Shown here one piece after another: positions 1 through 13,237 of a stretch of 64,000 nucleotides of DNA. The number at the start of each line of letters is the position of its first letter. Position 1 is the stretch's first letter. The position numbers and the translations under genes are program-made. Where the stretch lies: assembly GCA_026119855.1 (NCBI GenBank), contig JAOWBW010000181.1:1178001-1242000 (forward strand). The letters are read 5' to 3'. Source of the stretch: Campanula takesimana (taxonomy: Eukaryota; Streptophyta; Magnoliopsida; Asterales; Campanulaceae). The notes under the pieces were generated by a model that was not told where the DNA came from, did no database searches, and worked only from the letters and a program-made list of their open reading frames with translations.

Positions 1-1
1 G

Positions 2-313
2 AAAGCAAGAACAAGATGGACCTCTTCTTTCACCACAAGGCTAAAAAGTGTTCACATCAAGAAAAGGATCAAAATCAAGATCCCAAGCTTAAGGAAATTC
101 TTGAAAAAAAAAGCTAGGGTTGTTGTGTATTCATTGGCTAAGGTTGTCAAGAGGTTGAAAGAAAGTCAAGCACATTTTGGTGATATATTTGCTGGGAATT
201 ATTTGTTTATGCAGGTCACACCAACACCTATTAAGTATAGTGGTGGTGCTGATAAATCAGTGATCAAGGGTAGTTTTGGTCATTTTCCCTCTAGGTACTC
301 TCTTCCCGGTTAG
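2..313 (+). CDS. 3' end of an unidentified plant protein gene
   Basis: The reading frame is open from base 2 to the stop at 311-313, so this is the C-terminal 103 residues of a protein whose start lies left of the window. The first third is very rich in lysine and arginine. It is followed by a segment with KVVKRLKESQAHFGD and then FAGNYLFMQV, and the protein ends in SRYSLPG. No catalytic motif, membrane segment or zinc ligand set is visible. The conserved-looking middle and the clean stop suggest a real last exon rather than chance. I do not recognise the family. An in-frame Met exists at 101, but the open frame continues upstream of it, so it is unlikely to be the start. Confidence 0.55.
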   Translation, partial: KARTRWTSSFTTRLKSVHIKKRIKIKIPSLRKFLKKKARVVVYSLAKVVKRLKESQAHFGDIFAGNYLFMQVTPTPIKYSGGADKSVIKGSFGHFPSRYSLPG

Positions 314-944
314 GGTTTTGTATTTCTCTTATGAATTTGTACATGTTTGTTTAGTGTTTAAGTTGACCAGATGATGTAATTTTGTTATCTGTCGAAATCT
401 AATATGAAAACAATAATTTGATGCTTTGGCATCTAATGTGTAAGGTGGAAATTAAAGAGTATAATGATATTCAATGTTTATTTTATAGGTTACTATTTGA
501 TCGGGTGATGATATCGTGTCAGTAATATTATACTGATACAACCAGTGTTCATATTTGCAAAACGTTTTATCACAATTGAAGAGTTTTAGCTCGAGCTATA
601 TCAGATTTACCTTTTTATGTGAAAGTTTTTGGAAATGATTTTGGTTGATGATCGAGTATCAAGCAAGCGGTTCGTACTTTTTGTATGATGTCCAGAAAGT
701 GGAAATTATGTATGAGGTTTGAAGAATTGATGGAGACTTGAAGTTGCTTAATTTGACAATTTTATTCAACCTGGAAAAAAAAAAGGCAATATTGTTGCAT
801 ACACAACCCTACTATAATATTCTCTCTTGTAATAGTTATGTTAACATGATGATTTTGAACGATTATTGTTTTAGATAAAGGTGCTTGTACATGGTTACCA
901 TAAAAAGACCAGTGTAATTAACATCTCAATCAATTTAAGATCTA
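314..944. other. 3' flank of the left-edge gene, no gene seen
   Basis: AT-rich sequence following the stop at 313, probably 3' UTR and intergenic DNA. There is no convincing open frame and no terminal inverted repeat. Confidence 0.4.
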
Positions 945-1185
945 GAATGGGAGGTTCTTAACAATCATACTGATATCCTCATCCTCACAGATTCAGCGCA
1001 AGCTCGGGACTTCATCAAAGACCAAAAGATCTGTGATTACCTCTTAGAACCAATTATATCAGACATACTCCTTTTTGCGCATTCTAATGCGGTTCATGCT
1101 CGCAATATGTATCAATATTTTATAAGCCCCGAGCCTAATTTTCTAATAACATAAATATCCCCTGTTGCGTTCAAAAAAAAAAAAA
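945..1185 (+). mobile_element. 5'-truncated LINE relic with poly(A) tail
   Basis: One frame reads DILILTDSAQARDFIKDQK and continues to an AHSNAVHARN-like segment, then a stop, then GTTGCGTTC followed by a run of A. This arrangement (an RNase H-like C-terminus, a short 3' tail, then oligo(A)) is typical of the 3' ends of plant LINEs. No flanking target duplication was found and the element is clearly truncated at its 5' side. The assignment rests on pattern only. Confidence 0.4.
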
Positions 1186-1890
1186 TCATGTTACTTGCGA
1201 ATGTCTACATCAACTCGTTAACCTAAACAATCACACATTGATGATGGATACCAAATTTAATTAGTGAGAGTGAGAGTGAGATGATATGCTCCTAACAATT
1301 TTTCCACCGTCAATGTACATGCTTGATAGTCATCAAGTTGATTTTGAGCTCAAATCAATAATCCGGAGCTCGCGCGCACTCATGCTCCAATCAAATTCGA
1401 GCTAAACCACAATAGTTAGTAAAATAATTATGAATTTTGTTCCACATCATGTAACCGATAAAAATGTCATACTATGACATAACACAATATATTATTTTTG
1501 TATGGGTTTCAAATGACTAACTGTTTCTCGTTAAGAGAAAGAAATGATTAATTGTTCGTTTCATAAGGTTTTGACTATACTATTAAAGGTTTTTTCATTA
1601 AATTTGTGAAAATATGTCGTTCTTGTTCACATTTGCTTCATAGGCAAATAAGTCTCCAGTTTAAATATGATCATAAGAGAAGAGGTAAATAACTGACATT
1701 TGGATCTGAACAAAAAAAGAAAAACAAACCATCTGAATAATTCATTGTCTAACCCGTTTTCAAATCTAGTTAAGTGTTGAATCTAAAAACAATGATATTA
1801 GGGGTACAATACAGTAAAAAAAAAAAAATACTTACAAAATCTTATGTTAGACAGTGGTGAATCTATTATCAATACACTCAATAAAATATA

Positions 1891-2325
1891 CTCCCTCGGT
1901 CCCAAAATGATCTTCTCATTTGACATTTTTTATTGTCCCAAAAAATTCTTCACATTTCTACCACCTAGGCTTAGAAGTGTCCAAACAAAACATGACTAGT
2001 GAATCAAGTGTTCATATAAAAGTTTGAATAATCAAATATGATGATCATTTTAAAACGGAAGGAGTTACTCCCTCTGTCCCTAAATGAGTGTCCATTTTCA
2101 AGAAATGTTTGTCCCTAAATGAGTGTCATTTTTTAACATAACTTTCTCCCTAAACATTTTTTTTCGAAAAAAAATTCACCGGTTTCTTTATACGTGCAAA
2201 ACTAAAGGTTTGGAAAGGAGATTACCAGATTATATATGAATCGTTGTTACCAACTTGTTCAAAAAGTTGAGATTTTCAGTGTCTCTTAAAATGAAATTTT
2301 GACACTCATTTAGGGACAAAGGGAG
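1891..2325. mobile_element. Two adjacent Stowaway-type MITEs
   Basis: Two back-to-back elements (about 1891-2065 and 2068-2325), each starting with CTCCCTC[GT]GTCCC and ending in its inverse (GGAAGGAG, AAGGGAG), separated by TA. These termini and the TA context fit Stowaway (Tc1/mariner-derived) MITEs. They lie just upstream of the PPR gene. Confidence 0.75.
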
Positions 2326-2499
2326 TATAAAATATAGTCAACTCACTTTTTGGTTATTGAAAAACAAACGAGGGTTAAAAAAACTACGCAATTTAGAAGA
2401 GAAACGAACCCGGTTAGACGGCCAGGGTTTAGCCGCTGTCCTTTGACCAAAACCCCCCGGTCCACTTTCTCACACACAGTAACTCTCTCTCCAATCTCC

Positions 2500-5400
2500 A
2501 TGAAGTTCCTCCACACTCTCTCTGGTTCGTCCCCATCCTCAATCTTAATCCTTTCCCACATGGACAATGAAATCGCTGATTTGATACTTTACAATCAAAA
2601 TTAAATTCATCAAATGTTTCTTCAAATTTGCTCTGTTCTGTTGCAGGGATCCGCCGGTCATCGGCACTTTTTCGAGCCCTCGGCCGCCGTCACTTCTCCG
2701 TTCCTGCACAAGACTATGCCAAGAGGAATTACGCCAACAATGAGGTTGAGTACACCACCGTCATTGGCTCTCTCACCGCTCAAAGAAGGTCTCACACTTT
2801 CTCAATCACGCAATTTCTCAAACACTTTGTGGGCGTATTCTTTTTAACAGTATTAGGTCAAATGTGGTTTTTTTTTTTTTAATTCAGGGGTTTAATCAAA
2901 CCTGTTATGTTTTTGTTGTTGTGCACCATTGGAGATTGATGCGTTTTCTTAAACTATTTTTATGTGGGTATATTGTTTTGACTACTATTAGGCATTATTT
3001 GTTGCGAGACGTGTATGATGATATGATGCTGGATGGAGTCAAGCCGGAACGGGACACATTCCACTCATTAATAGCTGGAACAATGAAAGGGGCTCGGTTG
3101 CAGGACGCGTTTTACTTCCGCGATGAAATGAAATCCATGGGATTAGTTCCTGATGTATGTTGCTTCCTCTTTTCCTATGATTGTTTCTTTGCCAGCTAAT
3201 TTTATTTGCTGCACATTGTATCTGTTAGTCCTTGTTTCTTTTTAAGTAGAACTCCATTATTTTATTTTATTTTATTAAAAAAACCTAGTACTAAGACACT
3301 ATAAAAATAAATTGTGTAACTTGTAAAAATGGTGCCATTGTAGCTATTTGCATTCCAGCTGTTTGACGTTTGTATGCTCCCTACATTTCACTTTAAGGGT
3401 CATCCCCCTCTTTCCCTTTTTGGGATCTTCCATTCACATTGTTTAGGAAATTAAAGCTTTAATGCTAACTAAGTTTCAAGAGTATCCCTCATTGATGAAA
3501 GAAACAAGTTAAATAGAAGAAAATGCTTATTATAATGCTGCTTTCAAACTAAATATTTGACCTTGCTAGAGTGGACTCTTTGAGTACAAGAAAGGGAGTA
3601 TATTTTCTGGTAAACTTGTATTGCAATAGGGAAGGCATGGGTTTGTTAGAGTTTGACGTCCTCCTCTGTCTGCTTTGTTAGGGCTGAATAACGGAGAAAA
3701 CTACTCGAGTTCAGCTTGTGTGTAGCTTAATATAGAACTCGTTCAAGATATGTTCATGAAATAATCAAACAACATTTCAAGCTTGTTGGGCAGTTGAGCT
3801 TGGCTTACTTAGCATACAACATGATATTTATATTTACCGAGGCTCTAGTAAAAGTTCATTCGTGATTGGTTCTTGAATGGATGAAGCCAAGCTTGAACAC
3901 CTTTTCTAACTCACTAAGATTATGACGCAAGCTTAAACGTTAAAAATATATGGCTCGCTGTAACCTCTAGTTCCTCTTGGAGAGTCATTTTGGTGATGCT
4001 CTACTTTAGGAGTATCATTTGAAAAAGAAAGACTGTAATTCCTCTTATCTTCTTGCTTAACCACTCATATGAAAGGAAACAAGTTTGATTCAAAATATCG
4101 TTCTCACTTCTCATAGTAGTTACTCCTGCTGGTCCAAAAAGAACTTTCGTTTTTTGGGATTTCACCACTTTTGAGAAATGCAATTATTATTGCAACTACT
4201 AAATCTACCACTATTAAAGTCTCTCTCTCTCATACGTTTGTTCACTCGATAACTATGTTAATGAAATGCAACAAGTTCCGTTGTAAGGGTGAAATAGGAA
4301 TTTAAATGATTTTAGCCCGAAAGGGACAAATATTTTGGAGCAAATTTGTAGCCTAAAAAAAGGACATATTTTGAACCGGTGGAGGGGAGGGGGAGAATAC
4401 TTCCTGGTTCACTTTATACCTTTTAATTATTTGACATTTCAATTTGGAACCGGGGGTTGCTTCTTCAACATCACTTTGCCTTACTGTCGAGAGGGAGTAG
4501 ACCCTCTGCTCTCACATGAAGTGATCAATGATTTCAACCTTAATGATTATGGGGGAATCTGGTGAACTCATAGAAAAATGGATTTTCATTTTTGGAACAA
4601 AAAAATCTGAAAAAGGGTGCTTATTTTCAAAAGGCGTAGGCTTCTACTTTTGGCTATTGTTTAGTTTTCAGTAGAACATGAGCAACAGAACCTAATTCTC
4701 TATTGCCTGAATTTCCATCAAAAAATACTATTAAAAAGGCTATATTGCCTAAATATGTGATTTGGAGAACTATCATCACATGTTTTCTGGAAGAAAAAAA
4801 AAGAGAATGATCTAATGCATTTCAGTTTATGTCTTTTATTTAATCTGGAGTGAGTTAGAAACCGAAACAATCCTTGTGAGTCAAACTGGTTTATCGTTGG
4901 AATGTCAAGCTTTAGTCACCGAAAGAAATGGCTCTTATTTTTCTTTAGTCTAACTCGCGCTTGTGTCTTAATAAGCTACTTGTTTTGCTTGAATCTACGT
5001 TAAGTTTTGGCCTCACTTCTGAAAAGTTTTTCTTTTATGCCATAGGTTGCATTATACAACTTCTTGATCTCAACCTGTGGGAAATGTGGGAACTCCGATG
5101 AAGCGACCCGGGTATTTTTCTTTTGAGGCTTAAACACCTTACTAGAGAATGACATTCCCATCCTATTCCTCATCACTTTGAATCAATATGTTTCTAACTA
5201 GCTATTCTCACTTTGACTGAAGATTTTTGAAGAGATGAAGAAACTTGACGTAAAGCCTACTGGGCAAACATTTATATGTCTACTAAATGCATATGCTGCC
5301 ACTGGCCGAGTTGATCGAGTGTATGTCATTTACTATTCTCTTTGTATTTAACCCCTTATATCTTCTTATTGCGCTGTGTCTAAATTGTACTGGTTTACAT

Positions 5401-8400
5401 ATTCGTCGCATATAGTTGAAAATGTGGAAACCGTGTTTTAACTTCTATGTTATTTAGGTTTTGATATCATTGGCTTATAACTATTTATTGAATGTGTTCC
5501 TATTTATTCCTTCTTAATTACATGTGGACTTTTTTCGCTCTTGAAAGAAAATAATCTGTCCATCTTTCTCTCTCTACCTCTCTCCGTTCCTTTAACATTG
5601 CAGGTATGCAATTGTGCGTGACATGACTGCGGCTGGTCTTGGTTTGAACAAATTTTGCTATGCGGGGCTTATACTCGCACATAAGAACAAGACACCACTT
5701 GCCAATGACACAGCTGCCAAAGTATTAAACAAATTCATCTACAGTTTTTTTCGTGTATTACCAAATTCTTTTTTTTTTTTAATCTAAAATATCTATTAAT
5801 TTTGCGTTTCAAAAGATTTTAGAGCTTGTTGAGCAGTCCAAGGGGTGGTCATCTGTAGAAGCATCGAAGGACAGTGCTGAAAATGTAATGATGGGTATTT
5901 CTGAGGAAGAGTTGTATAATCTCCCAACTGCAGAATACATTAATAGACGGGGTGGTTTTGTTGGTAGGGCGTTAACTGTATACCATGTTGCATTTTATGC
6001 TTTTGCGGACTTCAAGAATGTGGAGGTAACATCTCTATACTTATGGGGTATTTTGTTATAGTGACAATTTATTCTTATTGATTGGGTCTCATCAAATGAA
6101 CTCCGTTGATTCTTCATTGCTTTTTTACGTTTACAAAAATTGGCTGCTATCAATCTAATTTCATGTGAACTGTTTTTCTCTAATACTCCCTCCAATGTCC
6201 AAATTTTATTTACGGGACATTCTGAAAATTCTCACTATTTATACAATCAAATGGCAAGATACATAAATATTATTAGCATCCACTTTGTTTTATTTACGGG
6301 ACATTCTGAAAATTCTCACTACTTATACAATCAAATGGCAATATACATAAATATTATTAGCATCCACTTTGTTTTGCAAGTAGAAGATGACTAGTGAAAA
6401 ACAAATTGGTGAAAAATATTAAGGGGACAAACTTTCTTTACACATGGACATTCATTTTGGGACAAAGATTTCTTGAAAATGGACATTGATATAGGGACGG
6501 AGGGAGTAAAAGAGATTCGCACATGCAGGGGGTGAGATATAGGGCTACTTCACTTCTCTAAATGTTCTTACCAAGTGCTATTGTGCTAAACAAGTCCGTA
6601 ATTTCTCTATAACAGTGCGGCATTTTTACACACACACACACGCATATATACGTATAAGGTTCCTTGCTGACATGGTATGCTTATTGATCTTGTAGGCAAT
6701 GGATACACTTCAGGAGATGCTACAAAAGGATGGTAGAACTTCTGACGCTTTCATAGTGATGCAAATCATTAGGTATTTCTCTGTTGATGATCAATTTTTG
6801 TTAAACCCAATGTTATCATGGTGAAGCACACTAGTCTTACTCCTGGTGCATGAGTTTTCTTTATTTTTTGTTCCCCGCCCTCCCCTCTTTTTCTTTTGTT
6901 TGTAATTGTTGTTGAAGCGATCACTTTTGAAGTGAGAAATGGTGGAGAATGAAGTATACTCCTAGCATTTACAGAGAGCTAGATGATTTTATTAGAATAA
7001 TTATAGTAATACACCTTCATCAAATCTGCTTCTATTCAAAGTTTACATATCTTTTCTTTTTGAGTAAACTACATTATTGACCATTGTTCAATTTGGGCAT
7101 CATCACTTTCACCCTCGAACTTCTACGATTACAAATGTGACCTCGTATTATTAATTTTATAGAAAATGTGACCTTAATTGTTAACGGACATTTTTATTAA
7201 TGGTTTTATGTTTCTGTTACGGTTGTTAGTTTCCATTAACGGTCATTTTTTTTTTTTCCAATAACAAACATTAGTTTCCTTTAACAGTCAAAGGTTTTAG
7301 CTTAAATGACAAAATGTCATAAGCAAACTTAATGTTCGTTGTCTGCTATTAATTTTATAGTATAGGTCACATTTGTAGTCATAGTAGTTTGATGGTCAAA
7401 TTGATGATATGCCCAAATACTACGATCGTCAAAAATATTGTTTTTTCTTTTCTTCTATCTTCTTACCACCTTTACAAATCAGAAATATAACATAGAACTC
7501 CGTATAATCAGGAAAAGGGGGGAGAGTACAGTAAAGAGTATCGAACCCTCAATCTTCACGAGTTCCTGATTTTATAGGTTGAATCATACCGTTTCTTATT
7601 TGCCATGGTTTTAGACGATTTTACATTGCTTTTCTGATTCAAAATTGCTTTAGTGCTTGCGTTTTCCCAGTAGTAACAATAAAAAAAGAGGGACTAACTT
7701 TCCGGGACAGAGGGAGTACATGGTAGACTATCCCTCCATATTTTTATTTAAGTTTTTTTAAGGGTGTTAAACACTTCATAACTTATGTGTTTATCATTTA
7801 CAAACATTATGTAATGCAAAATTTTGTTCTCTCTCTCTCTCTCTCGTTTCTTCTCTGTAATACACATTTTAGTCTTACCTTCTAGTATATATTTGATTAG
7901 GTCCATCTTTCTATTTGTGTCTTTTTAGTGGTTTTCATGGTAACTTAGAGCAATTTTTCTGGTGATGTATGTTATTCATTACTTTTTCTGTTCAGGTGCT
8001 ACTTACATTCTGGTGACATTGATCGCGGTCTTAAAGTCTTTGAGGACTACACAAATTCAGGGAAGCCACCAATAATCGAACTATATACTGTGAGTTTTAA
8101 GGCTGAATTGTTTATTTCCAGGGATACTACCTCCTACCCAGTAGAAGAGTAACCTCTGTTTAAACACATTAACTAAGAAAGTGGTTGAAAATCTATTAAT
8201 TTTCTAGATTTCCCCTCAAATTCAATAGAAATTAGACTAGTGCCTACTCAATTTCTCATTTCGTATGACTTGTTTATTTGAGATTTTATTTTGTCAGAAA
8301 TTTACTAGTTTACCTTCTTTCTTTCTTTTTTTTCCCCCGACTGGTTCTAACACGAAATTCTGCCTGCAGACACTTGTTGAGGGTGCCATGGTTGGATACA

Positions 8401-9772
8401 CACCGAGGGGTATGCAGATTGCTCAAGAGACACTGGTAACACACCTGATTAAGAGTGTTTTTTTTTTTTTTTTTTTTTTTTTTTTGGGGGGGGGTGGGGG
8501 GGTAAAGAAAGACCAGTTGATCTAGTCAAGTTCTCATTATGTGCATGTGCATAATTACAGGAAAGAATGATTTCTAGAAACTTTTTCTTGAGTGTAAAAA
8601 TGGGCAACGATCTACTACTCGCAGCTGCTGGTGAAACGGTAAGTAGACGCTCGCTCAAGAGTTCTGGAGAAATGAGTAGATTTTTCTCACTTGTTCAGTT
8701 TTATTTACCTCCAATTTCCAGCTTGTATTTCTTTTCCCGAGTTTATCTGTGGTATTGTGACACTTGTTTTGCAGACTGGTGGTTATACGGTTGCTAATCT
8801 TGTATGGGACATGATGCAAGCTCGTAAAGTTACTCCTTCTCTTCCTGCTATTGAAGCATATTACAATGGCTTAAAGGTGAATCTCCATCGCTAAGATTAT
8901 GCTTTACTTGAAGATATGTGTTTTTCCTTTTTTGATTTCCTCTTTGTCTTCTACTCCCTCCATCCCAAAATGTTAGTCCCATTTCTTTATTCTGTTTGTC
9001 CCAGAAAGTTAGTCCCATTTCCAAGTTAGGCTTCAAAATCACATAATTTCCAAAACTTATTATGTAACGTTAAAATGTTTGGAAAGTCAAACGGGACTAT
9101 CAATTTGAGACGGAGGGAGTTGATGTTTTATCAAGGTGCTATTTGATATGAATCAGAAGCAAGGAAATGCTTTAGTACCTCCATTCCAAAAAATGGGTCC
9201 TATTCTGAAGTCAGATTATTATGAATTTTTACTATCTCATACTCCATCCGTCCACAAAGATAGTCTCATTTCACTATTCAAGCTCTTTATCCTCTTAATG
9301 AATGGGTACTGTGAGTATTATAGTTCATTACGATAATATGGTGTGCCATTACCCTTGGTAGTTTTCGAAATCATACAATTTAATACCCCAATTATAGAAA
9401 TGGGACTAACTTTCTACGACAAATAAAAATAGATAATTGAACATCATTCCGGGACAGAGGGAGTATTTTCTTAATACCTGAGCTTGAAATGTGTCAGTCT
9501 AGATTGGCATTAGCTGAATTTCAAATTCCACTTTATTTTTTCTTTGGCTAGCCTCGAAGACATGTTTCTTTTCTTTATCTTTATTTTTCTCCCCCCCCCT
9601 ACTCTTTCCTGAATCACTGTATCATTGCCATTTCTAATACTGTACTAATATATTTCTGAATGATAAATAGGGACGAGAGATACCAGCTGATGATCCACGA
9701 CTGATGTTGGTTTCTCGAACTCGTGATAATTTACGTCTACGATTTGGAGCTCCTCCATCCGCACGATCGTAA
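2500..9772 (+). CDS. P-class pentatricopeptide repeat protein, probably organellar
   Basis: Thirteen exons join in frame to 446 aa: 2500-2524, 2647-2788, 2992-3154, 5046-5111, 5223-5320, 5604-5721, 5816-6025, 6696-6772, 7996-8089, 8370-8435, 8561-8638, 8775-8876 and 9671-9772, all with GT-AG introns. The N-terminus is Arg/Ser-rich without acidic residues (RRSSALFRALGRRHFS), as in mitochondrial or plastid presequences. Consecutive 35-residue helical repeats follow, for example DVYDDMMLDGVKPERDTFHS, LYNFLISTCGKCGNSDEA and IFEEMKKLDVKPTGQTFICL. PPR proteins bind organellar RNA in a sequence-specific way or act as ribosome components. There is no C-terminal E, DYW or SMR domain. It strongly resembles, from memory, the Arabidopsis At4g35850 type; the exact RNA or ribosomal role is not determined here. 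Introns hold MITEs at 6186-6506, 8954-9120 and 9174-9466. Confidence 0.9.
6186..6506. mobile_element. Stowaway-type MITE with internal 84-bp tandem duplication
   Basis: Starts TACTCCCTCC and ends GGACGGAGGGAGTA inside intron 7 of the PPR gene. A stretch beginning TTTACGGGACATTCTGAAAA occurs twice, 84 bp apart, so this copy carries an internal tandem duplication. Confidence 0.7.
7065..7450. mobile_element. Short inverted-repeat element in a PPR intron
   Basis: The two ends are imperfect inverted copies: ACAAATGTGACC and TTTGGGCATCATCA on the left match GGTCACATTTGT and TGATATGCCCAAA on the right. The inverted segments run about 90 bp. A non-autonomous DNA transposon, possibly MULE-like, is likely, but the exact borders and target duplication were not resolved. 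Confidence 0.5.
8459..8502. repeat. Poly(T)-poly(G) homopolymer junction
   Basis: A run of more than 25 T is followed directly by a G run broken by single T residues, in PPR intron 10. A similar T-run to G-run junction lies at about 20888-20926. Confidence 0.8.
8954..9466. mobile_element. Two Stowaway-type MITEs in the last PPR intron
   Basis: About 8954-9120 (CTCCCTCCATCCCAAAATG to AGACGGAGGGAG) and about 9174-9466 (TACCTCCATTCCAAAAAATG to CGGGACAGAGGGAG). Both have matching inverted ends and carry TTAGTCCCATTT-type subterminal sequence. Confidence 0.7.
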
Positions 9773-10504
9773 ACTGCAACACAGAAATTATGGTTGATTT
9801 GTACCCTATGATGATTTGTCGCTCCAAGTTCTTATATTTATTTGTGAAGATTTTCTTTTACACACTTTAGATATGATCTCATTCTCAGGCTTGTTGGTTT
9901 CTTAAAATTTTTGTAGTAATGAGAAAAATAAATAGATGTTTGTTATATTTGGAAATAATAATGGATTGGATGCATATCTTTCTCAAGTGCAAGAACACTG
10001 TCCCTTGCTGAGTGTTCATAATATTAGAGGCACAAATGTTCCGAAAAATATGCATCAAAAATTAATTATAGCATCTTGTTAAAATAATTAAATTTAGTCA
10101 ATATTCAGATGGAGTATTAAGCGGGATTGCAACCATTTAGACGGATTTGAGACTCCGCCTTCCTTTTTATGGAACAGGCCTATCACCCTTTTAACAAGTA
10201 GTATTTAGGGATGACAATTCCTCCGAACCTTACCCGTCAGGTCCAGGTCCGGTTCCACTGCTTACTGCTTAGCCCGGATCGGCCCAACATGATCCGTATG
10301 TTTTAATGTCAGATTAAATTACACATTACTCTTTACACCATACTCCCTCCGTTTCACGTCATTTGAGACTTTTGTTTAACTTAATATCGTTTTGACAAAG
10401 ACTTTATAGAAAATTTTATGTTCTTATTAAAAATTAAAAAAATTGTGATTGAGAGTGTTTTTTATGGTAATTATAAAAATCATTCTAGTTTCACGCTGAG
10501 TTTA

Positions 10505-11190
10505 AGGTTTTTGTTTATGCGCCGTTTGTCGAAGTGAGCGATCAATCTCTCTCCCACGCCACCACCTCCGTCCTCCACATCGTCGTCGTTTTCCTCTCGG
10601 TATGACAATCTCTCTCTCTCTGCCATTATGAAAAATCTCTAAATATCAAAAACCCCCCAAATTTAAAAAAACCTAGAAATCTTTGAGTACTTGGCTGATT
10701 CGCTTATGTTTTAAGGTTACTCGGTCCTCCACAAATGTCTTCAGTTTTAATAGATTGAAGCTTTTGTGAATTTGGAGAAAGAATCCTCTTTTTTTTTTTT
10801 TAAATTATTATTCCTTTTTCTTTTCTATTTTTGAAACAAAATTAATCCATTGATTTTGTGTTGGGCTCAAGACAAAAAGAAAACTGACTATTGTAATTTT
10901 CTGGTGGGCCGGGGTACCCTGGTTTTGTTTTAACCCTAATTGCACCCACTAACATACCCTGGTTTTGTTTTAACCCTAAGTGCACCCACTAACCCTATCT
11001 CTCATACGCCGCTCCACACCAGACAAGTACTCGACGAATTCAATACTTTCACTCTCGCCCACCCCCAGCCGGGTTCTGCAACTCTGCCGCCGCCGCCGCC
11101 TGACCACCACTCACCAAGTTTGTCGTTGCCCAGTCCGACTCGCCGCACCGCCATCTCTGTCACCTGCCATTGGTGACTGGTAATACTCTC
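10505..11190 (+). promoter_or_regulatory. Candidate 5' UTR/promoter region of the ESF2-like gene
   Basis: Two CT-rich, exon-like stretches (about 10510-10598, ending CCTCTCG/GTATGA, and about 10990-11180, ending GTGACTG/GTAATA) end in good splice donors. The ESF2-like start codon at 15503 sits six bases after a plausible acceptor (CATCAG). One of these may be the non-coding first exon, with the nested hAT elements filling the 5' intron. A 40-bp unit (CCCTGGTTTTGTTTTAACCC) is tandemly duplicated at about 10915-10994. Only cDNA could decide which stretch is used. Confidence 0.3.
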
Positions 11191-11450
11191 AACTATCAAA
11201 ACCATATGAGACCATGATTAAATCATTATAATTGTGGATGGTTCGCACAATATTATGGCTACCCGTATTAACACACCTCCACAATTTCCTCCCTTTTTTC
11301 TGTGATTTCTATAGTTATGAATTTTATTAAATTGGCTGAAAAATGGACCCTCCAAAGCAGTAATCCCTAAGGTCAGATGATGAAGATAGAGATGCGAGGG
11401 AAACTGCATCAAGCAGCACAACCTAAAACAAGAGCTCCCCTTACGTAGTT

Positions 11451-11660
11451 ACTCCCAAAATGATATTCATACTTTTTTCGCAAATAATTTTAGATTGATT
11501 TAGTTGTCCTAATGAAAATCTAAAACTTGTTATTGATAGTATTGTTGATGATGTAACAATAACAAGTTTCAAATTTTCATTAGGACAATTAAATCAACCT
11601 AAAGTTTACTTCGCAATAACAACGAAAAAAGTATGAAGATCATTTTGGGACGGAAGGAGT
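11451..11660. mobile_element. Stowaway-type MITE
   Basis: Left end ACTCCCAAAATGATATTCAT and right end GATCATTTTGGGACGGAAGGAGT are inverted copies. The interior also folds back, with AATTTTAGATTGATTTAGTT matching an inverted segment on the right. Confidence 0.65.
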
Positions 11661-11810
11661 ATTCCTAACATTCTTTTCATTGGCGGAGCTCATAGTTGTC
11701 AAAGGCGAAAGGCGAGAGGCAGGCGAAATGTACTTAGGAAAGGTGTAAAGCGAGGCGAGAGGCGGGCGGCATAAAGGCGAGGAAGGAAGAAAATAAAACT
11801 AAAAAATAGT

Positions 11811-12180
11811 AACCCGTGCTCTACACGTGCTTTGCACGAAATACTAATTTTTTATTTTTTTAATTATTATTTTGCTCTTTTTATATTTTTTTATTCAATA
11901 AAGTAGCATAACATTTATTTGTAATATGAATATATTATATATAAAAAATAATTTTCTAATTATAATTAACTAAAATAGTAATCATCATCTTAACTAACCC
12001 GTGCTCTACACGTGCTTTGCACGAAATACTAATTTTCTATTTTTTTTAATTATTATTTTGCTCTTTTTATATTTTTTATTCAATAAAGTAGCATAACATT
12101 TATTTGTAATATAAATATATTATATATAAAAAATAAATTTCTAATTATAATTAACTAAAATAGTAACCATCATCTTAACT
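11811..12180 (+). repeat. Two tandem copies of a 185-bp unit
   Basis: AACCCGTGCTCTACACGTGC recurs at 11811 and 11996. The whole 185-bp unit between them is repeated with few differences, including the GCTTTGCACGAAATACTAA segment. It lies inside the middle hAT-like element. Confidence 0.85.
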
Positions 12181-13229
12181 AATACTATTAAAAGTAATAA
12201 TTAATCGATATTATAATTATCATAATTAAAAAATACTATTAACAATACTTATTAATATCTATAATAACTATTATAATTAACTAATTTTATTAATAACAAT
12301 TATAACCTAATATAGTAACTATTATGATTAACTAATACTATTAATAGTAAAAATTAACATATATTGTAACTGTGATGATTAACTAATAATATTATCAGTA
12401 ATCATTAATTTATAGAGTAACTATTATATTTAACTAATACTATTAATAGTAATAGTTTTTTTTAATTATATAGTAACTATTATTGTTAACTAATAATATT
12501 AATAATAATAGTTAACTAATATTGTTAACAAATACTATTAATAGTAATAGTTAACTAATATAGTAACTATTATAGTTAACCAATACTAACAGTAGTAATA
12601 GTTAACTTGTATAGTACTCTCTTCGTCCCAATTTAAAGTTCTTAGTTTGACTTTGCACAGAGGTTAAGAAAAGATAAATGTTGTGTGTGAAAAGTAAAGC
12701 GAGAAAAAGAAAGTGGGTATGGAGTTTTTGTTGTGAGAATGACAAGTGGGTCCTATTGTCCATTTTAGGTAATAAAGTAAAGTAAGAACCTTAAACTGAG
12801 ACAGACAAAAAAAGAAAGTAAGAACCTTAAAGCTGGACAGAGGAAGTAACTATTCTAGTTAACTAATATAACAATAGTAATAGTTAACTTGTATAGTACT
12901 CCCTCCGTCCCAATTTAAAGTTCTTTGTTTGACTTTGCACGGAGATTAATAAAAAAATAAATGTTGTGAGTGTGAAAAGTAAAGTAGGAAAAAGAAAGTG
13001 TGTATGGAGTTTTTATTGTGAGAATTACAAGTGGGTCCCATTGTCCATTTTAGGTAATAATGTAAAGTAAGAACTTTAAATTGTGACATACCAAAAAAGA
13101 AAGTAAGAACCTTAAAGCTGGACAGATGGAGTAACTATTATAGTTAATTAATACTATTAATAGTAATAGTTAACTTGTATAGTAACTATTATAATTAACT
13201 AATATTATTAGTAGTAATAGTTAAATTAT
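12181..13229. repeat. AT-rich degenerate tandem array broken by two MITEs
   Basis: Degenerate repeats of words such as TAGTAACTATTATAGTTAAC and TAATACTATTAATAGTAATAG run through this stretch and resume after 14150. The array is interrupted by two related Stowaway-type MITEs (about 12616-12847 and 12899-13131) that share TCCCAATTTAAAGTTCTT at one end and CTTAAAGCTGGACAGA at the other. Confidence 0.75.
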
Positions 13230-13237
13230 ATCATAAC

